Part shown: positions 1 through 9,602 of the stretch, piece after piece
Position numbering within the stretch: position 1 is the first letter of the stretch
How the letters are laid out: every line of letters starts with the position of its first letter
Origin: Hofstenia miamia
Lineage: Eukaryota > Xenacoelomorpha > Acoela
Reading direction: 5' to 3'
NCBI GenBank assembly: GCA_004352715.1
Contig: SCFE01000105.1
Coordinates: forward strand, 384,951-441,752
Length of the DNA: 56,802 bases
Position numbers and translations under genes: made by a program
Notes under the pieces: model-generated
Databases searched by the model: none
Told to the model about the DNA's origin: nothing
What the model saw: only the letters and a program-made list of their open reading frames with translations

Positions 1-14
1 TATATATATATATA

Positions 15-1000
15 CATAATAGTTCCCCTCCTCATAGAAAAAGCTGGGTGCGCCCCTGGCTCTAGTAATTACAAATATACATGAATATTATTGAACATTG
101 TCTCTGACAAAGAAAATACAATTTGTAACTGGTCCATAGAACATTGTTTATTATCAAAAGGCAAGAAACAAGTGCATCCCTACAGAAATGTTACATATCA
201 CCAGTTTATTAAGACTTTTAGATAAATAAATAGAATATGCAATGAACCATTCGACCATGAACATTAGAAGGATTCATATTACTTTATCATGATTATTGTA
301 TTACAGAGAAATAAATGCATTTTGCCACATTTTGTAAATGTTATTTTTAAAAAAATTCTATAAATATCTCGTTTTTATTATGGTCATTATGCCAACATTT
401 GTGCTCTAATCAGCCATGTAATTGTAATTGCATTATGTATAGACCGTTCTTCTTAAGAAATTTCCTAAGTTTTCATATCTTAGAACATGCAGAAATATTT
501 CAAGTTTTCATAATGCAAACATTGACCCGTTGGACTTGCATATAATGCATGTACTTTTAAATAATATAACAATCAGTTTTTTGGCAATATACCGTGGTAT
601 TGGTATTGTCAAAATACCATGGTATCGGTTTCGGCATCAGTATATCGCGGGATCCTAGTTGCTGATAGAAATGAAGCATTTTTCTGAAAAATTCAATGCA
701 TTGGATCATCTTGTTCAGATAATTATTTCCGCATCCTTGTAAGTGATAAGGACTTCATATGGTTGAAAAAAGGCCTTTTCATCAGAGTTTGTATTGCAAA
801 ATCTACCCAAATTATCATTAGCATCAATAAGATCCTTATTACAGGAGTTAACTAATTAGGGTCTCGACGAAAAGGACATGACATTTCAAATATTGCATAG
901 ATTCCCGCCAAAATGTAACTTACTGCTTGATTAACACATTCAAAACTGTACGGTACATAAAAAATTTTTAAAATAGATATCTTTGTATTTATGTCTTTGG
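15..1000. other. Non-coding flank, no gene seen
   Basis: AT-rich sequence with no convincing exon. It opens with a (TA)n run at 1-14. Around 586-650 there are short, partly self-complementary GGTAT/ATACC motifs of the kind found near ends of hAT elements, but I could not define ends or a target duplication there. Confidence 0.5.
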
Positions 1001-1008
1001 CCTCTAAA

Positions 1009-2282
1009 CATTGTCGCCGGCAGGGAGGGGCAAAGGGGGGCACTTGCCCCCCTAGATTTTCAAAATTATAATTAGTAATTTTATTGAATTGCTGAAGATT
1101 TTGCTGTTTTTCCAACTAAATAGAGAAAAATTGAACCGACCGGTCAAATTTTAGAATTTTAGCTCATGAAACTTATATATATATATGAAACTTATATATT
1201 AAACTGTATGATATTTATTAGTCAATACTTAAATACCTGACTAAAAGGAAATAAAAGAATTGATGCGAGAAAAACAAATCGAAATAATAGCAGGGAAGCC
1301 AATTTAGCTATTTTACATCGATACGCGATAGATTTAGAATGTATAAACTCAGGGGCCCAGCTAACCGGGGGTGCTGGGGGTGATGCACCCCCCAAATATT
1401 GTTTCTCTAGGGGCAGCAAATTGAGATTGAATAAGTGATTTCTGTTTTCTTTTTAAATATAATTCTTGAATCTCTGCCATTACATTACTGAACATTTAAA
1501 TTTGCCGCCATTACTTGTAAAATTGACTTTAACAAAATAAGTAGTGCATTAAAATAATAAAAATCACCGCCAAATGTCAGACAATGCTATGAATTACAAC
1601 CGAATTCGAATCTAATTTCCACTCACCAGCCTTTCAAAACAAAATGAATCCCATCCCATTAATTGTATGACTACAGATTACCACTGATTGGCCAAGACAG
1701 TTAACGATCAATAGCATTTATTTACCCGCCAAACACACATCNNNNNNNNNNNNNTACGAGAGGCATTGTTAATTCTTCTCACACTGCCAGCAACGACGTG
1801 TACTGTTGAGAGGTCCTTTAGCACACTGAGAAGAGTAAAAACTTGGCTGCGATCAACGATGTCAGATGAACGTCTCTCTGGTTTATGTATGATCAGCGTG
1901 CATCGTGAAAAAATAAATAAAAATAAACAAATATTCATTGAAAAGGTGATTGAAAAATTTGGAAGTGAAACCAGAAGGCTTCAATTCCTTTTCAAATAAA
2001 ACATTGTAATTTTCATGTTCATTAAATAAATGAAATCGGCTGATATGTCTTTTCCAAATTATAATGTTGCCTATATTCAATAACTAAATGTGTGAATTTT
2101 ACCATGCAAGTTAATATAATAGTATAATATTGAAATTAAACTTAATAAATTTATAAAGATATAAGACTTTTTGTCATTTTAATTTGTGAAAAAATAAATC
2201 GAAGTTAGATCGGATTATGAATTTTCAGTTTGATATATTCATATGATTCTGCCCCCTGGAAAATTTTCTGCCGGCGCCACTG
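1009..2282 (+). mobile_element. Decayed hAT-family DNA transposon with 8-bp target duplication
   Basis: The element is bounded by an exact 8-bp direct repeat, CCTCTAAA, at 1001-1008 and 2283-2290; 8-bp duplications are typical of hAT insertions. The ends are imperfect inverted repeats: CATTGTCGCCGGCAG at the left, and the right end read in reverse complement is CAGTGGCGCCGGCAG. Inside are G-rich subterminal tracts near 1021-1060 and 1350-1395 and the C-terminal part of a transposase at 1757-1999. Most of the coding region is missing, so the copy cannot move itself. A 13-base N gap lies at 1742-1754. Confidence 0.8.
1757..1999 (+). pseudogene. hAT transposase C-terminal dimerisation fragment
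   Basis: The translated fragment contains the order LPATTCTVERSFSTLRR...WLRSTMSDERLSGL, which matches the hAT C-terminal dimerisation region of ZMYM1-like transposases (pattern ERSFS-LRR-K-WLRSTM--RL). It runs into the N gap at its 5' side and ends at TAA 1997-1999. No catalytic DDE domain or zinc finger remains. It lies within the element with the 8-bp duplication, so it is transposon-derived and not a host exon. Confidence 0.8.
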
Positions 2283-2290
2283 CCTCTAAA

Positions 2291-3266
2291 TAGCGTTATC
2301 CGCTTTAAACTTGAAGGTGGAGTAGAAGAACAAATTACACACAAGTGATCGGTAGAAACACTTGAAGAAAAATTTGATATAAAATCCAGATTATGAGGAT
2401 TAGAACAGAATGTTTTGTCTAATATTTTTTAGTCATAAGTTGGTACAAAGTTAACTTGTGTAAGACAACAATATGTTTCAAATCCATTAAAATTTCCATA
2501 TACAAAAAAGTTTCGGTAGTCGCTTATATAAAAAGTGCTTCATATGATAGAATTATGTTCACGTAATGCAAAAGTGTAATTCACATCAGGAAGACAATAG
2601 AAATACAATAGGAGGATATAATTAATTGATTAATAAATATGATTGCAATGAATAAAGCCCAATCTACAAAGTGTTTACATCAAAATGGTCTGTCATCATC
2701 AATGTCTTTTCCAAATACAAAACCATTACAGTCATACATAAATCAGGTAATTTTTGTAATTTTGCATGTCTGCAGTCTATGGCAATGACGTTAGAAATTG
2801 GTTAACTATAAAATTTACAACTTTAGGAATATTTTTCCACCAAACTTTTCCCTCTCTAACATTCCTTTCAAATGACTTTAGTCATTATTATGTCCTTTTG
2901 ACGAATGGATTGAACATAATTCTCTTAAATTTGCTATATTTATCAATCGTTTGTTGAATGACTTGAAATTAATGCTCTTTCACTCTCATTTTGATCTGTA
3001 GTTAACGATTTTATTCATCTTTTGGCATGATTAATGGGTTAAAACGTTAGAATGCATTCTAATTGTTGGCTCTATGCATATACTGAGCACGCACGAGCAT
3101 TCAGAAACAGCAAACGCAAATAGTCATTTTCCATGATTATCCTATTAATACTTTGCTATGCTAAGCATGTTATGCACCAAATATTATATTTTCTTCAAAC
3201 AAATTTTAAAATATAACACGCAATTAAATCACTAAGTGCCATTTTTTGTTTTCTAATATAATTATC

Positions 3267-3299
<33 letters not shown>

Positions 3300-4409
3300 G
3301 CTTCAAACCGTTAGAAAACTTATGCTATACAAATAGCAACAGGGTTTCTCAAGGAACTAATTTCTATTTTTTCTGCTGAAGTTATACACCAAAGGCATTG
3401 AATGTATATGTTATTCCTACTAAATAAATTTAAACGGTAACAAGTAGATCTTTAATAAACGCAGTATATTAAGTCTAACTGCGTGTGTCATACCTTAGAA
3501 ATCGAATAAATTACAACACAAAGCTCTTATAGTCAGTAACATACTGTAACAAAATATCTCTATAATATTAAGCATTTTCTGAATATGCATTCATGAATAA
3601 TATTTAACATAGAGTAGCTAAAGCAATATTGATTTAGGCCCCTTAGCTAAACTGCGAAGTGAGAGCATATATGCCGAACATTTTCTTATTGCTTTTGCCA
3701 AAAAGTCATTAATGACATCATCTCATTAGTGTAAGAATTTTTAGGAGCTGTCATGTATCATTTCCCATAAATAATGATTCAATTCACCCTAAAACACATC
3801 AAAATTACTTGTTTAGCAAACATGGATTACTTGAAAATTCCATGATGTAATTGAAAAGTAATCGAATCACTTAGGTAATTTGTTAATAAATTTTACGCAT
3901 GCTGGAATATTTCCGTTATTGACAAAATAACCTCCTATCGAACCAAACATTTTTTCAGAAATTTTGAATAATTCTAATGATTTTCTAGAAATTGAACACT
4001 TTTCTTGTGCATATGTTCATGTGCATTTCAATATATACTGCAGGAATGCATCGAATATAGGTATACAAAGTACATGATTATTGAGGACACTGATTATTGT
4101 ATCTTGATGATGGAATATTGAATGCATTAGCAATGCTTCGTACTGGCAATTTTTTGCATCCAGGAGTCATTCCCTGAAGATTGAAAAAGGAAATATCATG
4201 TAGAATTACTGATTACCTTAAATGAGATGCCTCAAATTAAAATACGTTTTTTGGTAACTTGAATATTAGCATATTTTTACCAATGCCCCAGTATATTCAA
4301 TAAGCAATTAGAATCGTTTTTAAGAAAGAGAAATACAATTGCTGAAGAAGATGACAGATGCTTAGTGAATGTAAGTTTTAGTCTCAACTTGCTATCAATT
4401 GCAAATTGC
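2291..4409. other. Intergenic AT-rich DNA with an (AT)n run
   Basis: I see no convincing coding exon. An (AT)n microsatellite occupies 3272-3299. Stops are dense in all frames. Confidence 0.5.
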
Positions 4410-6674
4410 TCAATGCAAAATAATAACATATTTGTTTACGAATATTATGCAGGAAAATTCATCAGAAAAGGAGAACGTGTTCAGAAATGGGAAAATAAAA
4501 ATGAATTTTTGTATTCTTGAAAAAAGCGTCAATAATAGATCTACAGCAGCAGGGCCTTCAATAATTTTATGATAGTAAATAGGAAATGTAGTATTTAGGT
4601 TTCTCAATATTTCTATTAGGATTGCTTTTTCAAGAAGGGAATTTGAAAAAAGCGTCAATAATAGATCTACAGCAGCAGGGCCTTCAATAATTTTATGATA
4701 GTAAATAGGAAATGTAGTATTTAGGTTTCTCAATATTTCTATTAGGATTGCTTTTTCAAGAAGGGAATTTGAAAAAAGCGTCAATAATAGATCTACAGCA
4801 GCAGGGCCTTCAATAATTTTATGATAGTAAATAGGAAATGTAGTATTTAGGTTTCTCAATATTTCTATTAGGATTGCTTTTTCAAGAAGGGAATTTGAAA
4901 AAAGCGTCAATAATAGATCTACAGCAGCAGGGCCTTCAATAATTTTATGATAGTAAATAGGAAATGTAGTATTTAGGTTTCTCAATATTTCTATTAGGAT
5001 TGCTTTTTCAAGAAGGGAATTTGAAAAAAGCGTCAATAATAGATCTACAGCAGCAGGGCCTTCAATAATTTTATGATAGTAAATAGGAAATGTAGTATTT
5101 AGGTTTCTCAATATTTCTATTAGGATTGCTTTTTCAAGAAGGGAATTTGAAAAAAGCGTCAATAATAGATCTACAGCAGCAGGGCCTTCAATAATTTTAT
5201 GATAGTAAATAGGAAATGTAGTATTTAGGTTTCTCAATATTTCTATTAGGATTGCTTTTTCAAGAAGGGAATTTGAAAAAAGCGTCAATAATAGATCTAC
5301 AGCAGCAGGGCCTTCAATAATTTTATGATAGTAAATAGGAAATGTAGTATTTAGGTTTCTCAATATTTCTATTAGGATTGCTTTTTCAAGAAGGGAATTT
5401 GAAAAAAGCGTCAATAATAGATCTACAGCAGCAGGGCCTTCAATAATTTTATGATAGTAAATAGGAAATGTAGTATTTAGGTTTCTCAATATTTCTATTA
5501 GGATTGCTTTTTCAAGAAGGGAATTTGAAAAAAGCGTCAATAATAGATCTACAGCAGCAGGGCCTTCAATAATTTTATGATAGTAAATAGGAAATGTAGT
5601 ATTTAGGTTTCTCAATATTTCTATTAGGATTGCTTTTTCAAGAAGGGAATTTGAAAAAAGCGTCAATAATAGATCTACAGCAGCAGGGCCTTCAATAATT
5701 TTATGATAGTAAATAGGAAATGTAGTATTTAGGTTTCTCAATATTTCTATTAGGATTGCTTTTTCAAGAAGGGAATTTGAAAAAAGCGTCAATAATAGAT
5801 CTACAGCAGCAGGGCCTTCAATAATTTTATGATAGTAAATAGGAAATGTAGTATTTAGGTTTCTCAATATTTCTATTAGGATTGCTTTTTCAAGAAGGGA
5901 ATTTGAAAAAAGCGTCAATAATAGATCTACAGCAGCAGGGCCTTCAATAATTTTATGATAGTAAATAGGAAATGTAGTATTTAGGTTTCTCAATATTTCT
6001 ATTAGGATTGCTTTTTCAAGAAGGGAATTTGAAAAAAGCGTCAATAATAGATCTACAGCAGCAGGGCCTTCAATAATTTTATGATAGTAAATAGGAAATG
6101 TAGTATTTAGGTTTCTCAATATTTCTATTAGGATTGCTTTTTCAAGAAGGGAATTTGAAAAAAGCGTCAATAATAGATCTACAGCAGCAGGGCCTTCAAT
6201 AATTTTATGATAGTAAATAGGAAATGTAGTATTTAGGTTTCTCAATATTTCTATTAGGATTGCTTTTTCAAGAAGGGAATTTGAAAAAAGCGTCAATAAT
6301 AGATCTACAGCAGCAGGGCCTTCAATAATTTTATGATAGTAAATAGGAAATGTAGTATTTAGGTTTCTCAATATTTCTATTAGGATTGCTTTTTCAAGAA
6401 GGGAATTTGAAAAAAGCGTCAATAATAGATCTACAGCAGCAGGGCCTTCAATAATTTTATGATAGTAAATAGGAAATGTAGTATTTAGGTTTCTCAATAT
6501 TTCTATTAGGATTGCTTTTTCAAGAAGGGAATTTGAAAAAAGCGTCAATAATAGATCTACAGCAGCAGGGCCTTCAATAATTTTATGATAGTAAATAGGA
6601 AATGTAGTATTTAGGTTTCTCAATATTTCTATTAGGATTGCTTTTTCAAGAAGGGAATTTGTCTTAAATTTGCT
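4410..6674 (-). CDS. ARM-repeat-like open reading frame, 17 identical repeats, no start codon
   Basis: On the minus strand the frame is open from 6674 (stop at 6677-6675) to TAA at 4412-4410. It encodes 17 identical 42-residue units followed by a unique tail of roughly 30 residues rich in Phe and Ile. Read from its natural break, each unit goes IIEGPAAVDLLLTLFSNS then LLEKAILIEILRNLN. This fits the armadillo consensus: an I-x-G-x-x-x-x-L-x-x-L-x-S helix pair, then A-x-x-x-L-x-N-L, with the canonical 42-residue length. No ATG occurs in the array frame, so it would have to be an internal or terminal exon joined to upstream coding sequence such as 6880-7101. Expression is unproven. It could also be an amplified fragment of a dead ARM gene. 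Confidence 0.4.
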   Translation of the reverse strand, partial: SKFKTNSLLEKAILIEILRNLNTTFPIYYHKIIEGPAAVDLLLTLFSNSLLEKAILIEILRNLNTTFPIYYHKIIEGPAAVDLLLTLFSNSLLEKAILIEILRNLNTTFPIYYHKIIEGPAAVDLLLTLFSNSLLEKAILIEILRNLNTTFPIYYHKIIEGPAAVDLLLTLFSNSLLEKAILIEILRNLNTTFPIYYHKIIEGPAAVDLLLTLFSNSLLEKAILIEILRNLNTTFPIYYHKIIEGPAAVDLLLTLFSNSLLEKAILIEILRNLNTTFPIYYHKIIEGPAAVDLLLTLFSNSLLEKAILIEILRNLNTTFPIYYHKIIEGPAAVDLLLTLFSNSLLEKAILIEILRNLNTTFPIYYHKIIEGPAAVDLLLTLFSNSLLEKAILIEILRNLNTTFPIYYHKIIEGPAAVDLLLTLFSNSLLEKAILIEILRNLNTTFPIYYHKIIEGPAAVDLLLTLFSNSLLEKAILIEILRNLNTTFPIYYHKIIEGPAAVDLLLTLFSNSLLEKAILIEILRNLNTTFPIYYHKIIEGPAAVDLLLTLFSNSLLEKAILIEILRNLNTTFPIYYHKIIEGPAAVDLLLTLFSNSLLEKAILIEILRNLNTTFPIYYHKIIEGPAAVDLLLTLFSNSLLEKAILIEILRNLNTTFPIYYHKIIEGPAAVDLLLTLFSNSLLEKAILIEILRNLNTTFPIYYHKIIEGPAAVDLLLTLFSRIQKFIFIFPFLNTFSFSDEFSCIIFVNKYVIILH
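4519..6660. repeat. Perfect tandem array, 17 copies of a 126-bp unit
   Basis: The unit begins GAAAAAAGCGTCAATAATAG. Copies start at 4519, 4645, 4771 and every 126 bp to 6535, and the last ends at 6660, so the array is exactly 17.0 copies (2,142 bp). By eye the copies are identical to one another. 126 is a multiple of 3, and the minus-strand frame stays open through every copy. Confidence 0.97.
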
Positions 6675-6879
6675 TTAACCCTATATATCTCGGTCGGGTT
6701 TTTTCTCATCCAAGGAGCACCCACTCATAAAATCATCCCATTTATCACAAAGCAACAAAACTTGGCAGGACTATAGCTTACATATGGTTGAATACTAACA
6801 AAACTCGATGGCCCTTGACGTCAGCAAATGAACTACAATGACAAACATTTGAAAAATTTGTTCCACTACCACAACAACC

Positions 6880-7101
6880 CTAATATTTAGCAGGGTGTTG
6901 GTCCATGATAAACTGAACACATTGAGAATGAATAAAAGCATGATTATTATTTTTAGACAATAGTATTGCGAACATTATCTTAGGAAATGTAAATATCAGA
7001 GCTAAATTTTCTTTCAAATTAGAGATATTACACAATTTGTCAAGGACGCAAGTGGTTTCTTCCTCAGCAACACCCACGGGCGAGATATGGTAAAAATTGC
7101 G
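6880..7101 (-). CDS. Possible ARM-repeat exon upstream of the array
   Basis: The minus-strand frame is open from 7101 to TAG at 6882-6880. It includes VLDKLCNISNLKENLALIF followed by a stretch resembling FPKIMFAILLSKNN. This resembles the end of one ARM repeat (A-x-x-x-L-x-N-L-S) followed by the next (ENL-LI---P-I---LL). It lies about 200 bp upstream, in minus-strand orientation, of the 42-residue ARM-like array, so both may belong to one gene. I could not place its splice sites with confidence, and there is no upstream ATG in this frame. Confidence 0.35.
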   Translation of the reverse strand, partial: RNFYHISPVGVAEEETTCVLDKLCNISNLKENLALIFTFPKIMFAILLSKNNNHAFIHSQCVQFIMDQHPAKY

Positions 7102-8529
7102 TCAATTTAATCCAGAATTGCAACTTACATAGTATATGAAATTTACTAAAAGTACTTTTATTAATTTAAACACAACTTGCAATATTCTCAATGAGATTAT
7201 TCTTAAAGACGCACACTGAAAGATGTATGCCAAGAATCGTATGCATCGATTAAGAACATAATACATTAAATTTGAGTTCGATTTAGAAATTAAATAATAG
7301 AAAATTTGCTTAGCATGGTTTTATGATAAATCACTTAAAATAAAATTTTATGGTGAAATCCATTTAAAAATATTGCATGACTGAGTCGAACGTATCAACG
7401 CTTCAAATTATAATGACAATAAAATCAAGTCTTCTGAATGATTTAATATTTTGCTGTCCTATAATTATAATAATTGCATTATCATTGATTAAATATTAGT
7501 TCAACATTCAAATTTTTGTTGTCAGAACAGTTTGAAACAGGATACAATGTTCCTAGCACTCAGTCACATTCGAAACATTATGAAATCGACAAAATTGCAC
7601 ATATTTATGTTATAAACTTACCTACGTGCATAAATGAAAGTTAGAAGCGGGTTGGTTATATTTGAGCCTTCTTTCAGTTCGAATTTTGGTAAAAACAAAT
7701 TTATTACTGAGCCCGCAAGTTTCTTTGTTTGAAACTTTTCACAGCCTGGCTCCTTACCTACTCACTCGCATAAAAATTAGTTGCTACCGATTATAGTCGA
7801 GATCAAAATTATCTTAATCATGTTATATTGACGACTAATTTAGTAAATATATCTAACACAGTGGCAATCGTTGTAAACCTTCCCATGTATCTTGCATTTT
7901 TGCTATTTGGAAATTTTTTTCAGAAAAACCAAGGCCTACTTTAATCACGGCCTGATGATTTGCAGTACAAAAATAGAAAAGTAGCAATAAGTAGTCTTGC
8001 AAGGAGGAAATTGGTGTAAAATTTCGTCAAAATATGCAATACAAAGAATACCAAAAATTTTCTTCACATTTTTTGAGCTACAACCATTGTATTTTGTTCG
8101 CAACAAAAGAATTAAAGGGTTTCACAGGTAAAGAAGAAATTTAAATTTCTAGAAATATCTCATCTCAAAGTAGAAAGGTTAGATATACATTTTGTGCTTG
8201 TGTATGTTCATATTTTGATGCCGTTCAATCACAAATTTTAATATGCAGAAAAATCATTGTTTATTGTTAATGGCCTCATTACATTTGTATGTAGTTTTTG
8301 CAATTTTGAAGAAATCAAAGCCCTTAAAGAAGTGCATAGATGTTTAAAATAGCTATTTATTCGATTTGGTTACTTAAAATGACCTGTTGGATGACATTTT
8401 GGTCTGTCGCGAAGTGTGTTTGTGGCCTCATTTTTGTTAATTTTATTGCAAATCGCAAAGCCGTGATTACAGTAGGCCTTATCTCTAAACCATTTCCTGC
8501 CTTTCTCTTAAGCCTTTATAAACCAGACT
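7102..8529. other. Intergenic AT-rich DNA, no gene seen
   Basis: No ORF here looks like a known family, and no repeats stand out. Confidence 0.4.
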
Positions 8530-8537
8530 AATCCACA

Positions 8538-8766
8538 CAATGGCGTACGCAATGGAAGCATGGCATAATGCCTCCCCCAACAACAAGTTTCAAAATGGAT
8601 TTTTATTGGTTAAATCAAAGAAATTTTCAGTAGAAATTCAAAAAGTTAAACAGAAATGTCTTGAAATCAATTTTTGGGTCTAATTTTCGAGGATTCTCCA
8701 AAATTTTGCACTTACTTGGGCATGACTGAGATATCCCAAATCAAAAAAATCCTCCTTACGTCCCTG
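8538..8766. mobile_element. Short non-autonomous hAT-type element (MITE)
   Basis: A 229-bp element without coding capacity. Left end CAATGGCGTACGCAATGG; right end read in reverse complement CAGGGACGTAAGGAGG, an imperfect inverted pair. It is flanked by AATCCACA (8530-8537) and AACCCACA (8767-8774), an 8-bp target duplication with one mismatch. The 8-bp size points to hAT transposition. Confidence 0.6.
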
Positions 8767-8774
8767 AACCCACA

Positions 8775-9602
8775 GATCTATCCATGATATTGACATAAGC
8801 AAAATGTCACAATTTGACAAATAGAATAAACAATTGACATGCAACTGTAAATAAAGTTGTTGACTTCATCTTTGTAGTTCAAGTATTACTCATTTCGACT
8901 ACCTAAAAGCAGTAAATATTTCTCCGATCGCGTTACAATTTTCAATTGCTTAGATTAAAAGAGTGCTTGATTTATGCCAATGTTTTCTCAAAGGCTCTCG
9001 ATGGTAATTTACGAGAGCATCTGAAGTGTGAATTATGTACATCAATAGCATGTTAAGCTGAATTTTCTAAACGCTATTATTGGCAAACGACTCGTGTAGA
9101 AAGTTTCAAGCAGGGTACCACTCATTGGTTGGTCGAATTATTTCACTTATACTCCCCTTCAACAATCACTAAGGCAACGCGTCCTACCGAAGAGTGCGTA
9201 CTTTGAATAGTTTAGGTTAATACAAGTAAGTTGTTCAAATTTTCTTACATTAATATAAGGAGGTGATTAAATAAATAGTAATAATCTTTATTAACTGTAC
9301 ATAAAAATGCTTTTTCCTCATATATTGCAAAACCCAACTACTCAACTTTGTTCAAAGCTTAGTAAATGCACAAAAATAAGGCAAAGGAACTGAAGGCTTC
9401 ACAATCTGGCAATATTTTCGATAAAAATTACTTCTGTTCATATAGAAGGATCCAGCTTAGTCCTTAATATGTATTTATGTATACAATATTAAATTAAGTA
9501 TATTGGTTACGTACTAATTATTTACATAGTTTATGATATTAATGCCCAATTGTAGATTCTTGGAATATTAAAAATTTTGTTAAGATTAATATATCGTCCA
9601 TA
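8775..9602. other. 5' flank of the rootletin gene
   Basis: This should hold the rootletin promoter and 5' UTR. I see no TATA box I would defend. The reading frame of the first exon is open back to a TAA at 9540-9542 with no other ATG, so either 9603 is the start or an upstream exon splices in. An AG at 9583-9584 could serve as a splice acceptor, but this is speculative. Confidence 0.35.

Noticed and set aside
4519-6660. CRISPR-like or clustered repeat array
   Set aside because: Units are 126 bp, contiguous and identical, with no unique spacers, and the context is eukaryotic.
6880-7077. Independent 65-residue small protein starting at GTG
   Set aside because: GTG starts are not expected in an animal gene; the frame is open to 7101 and looks like an exon with ARM character.
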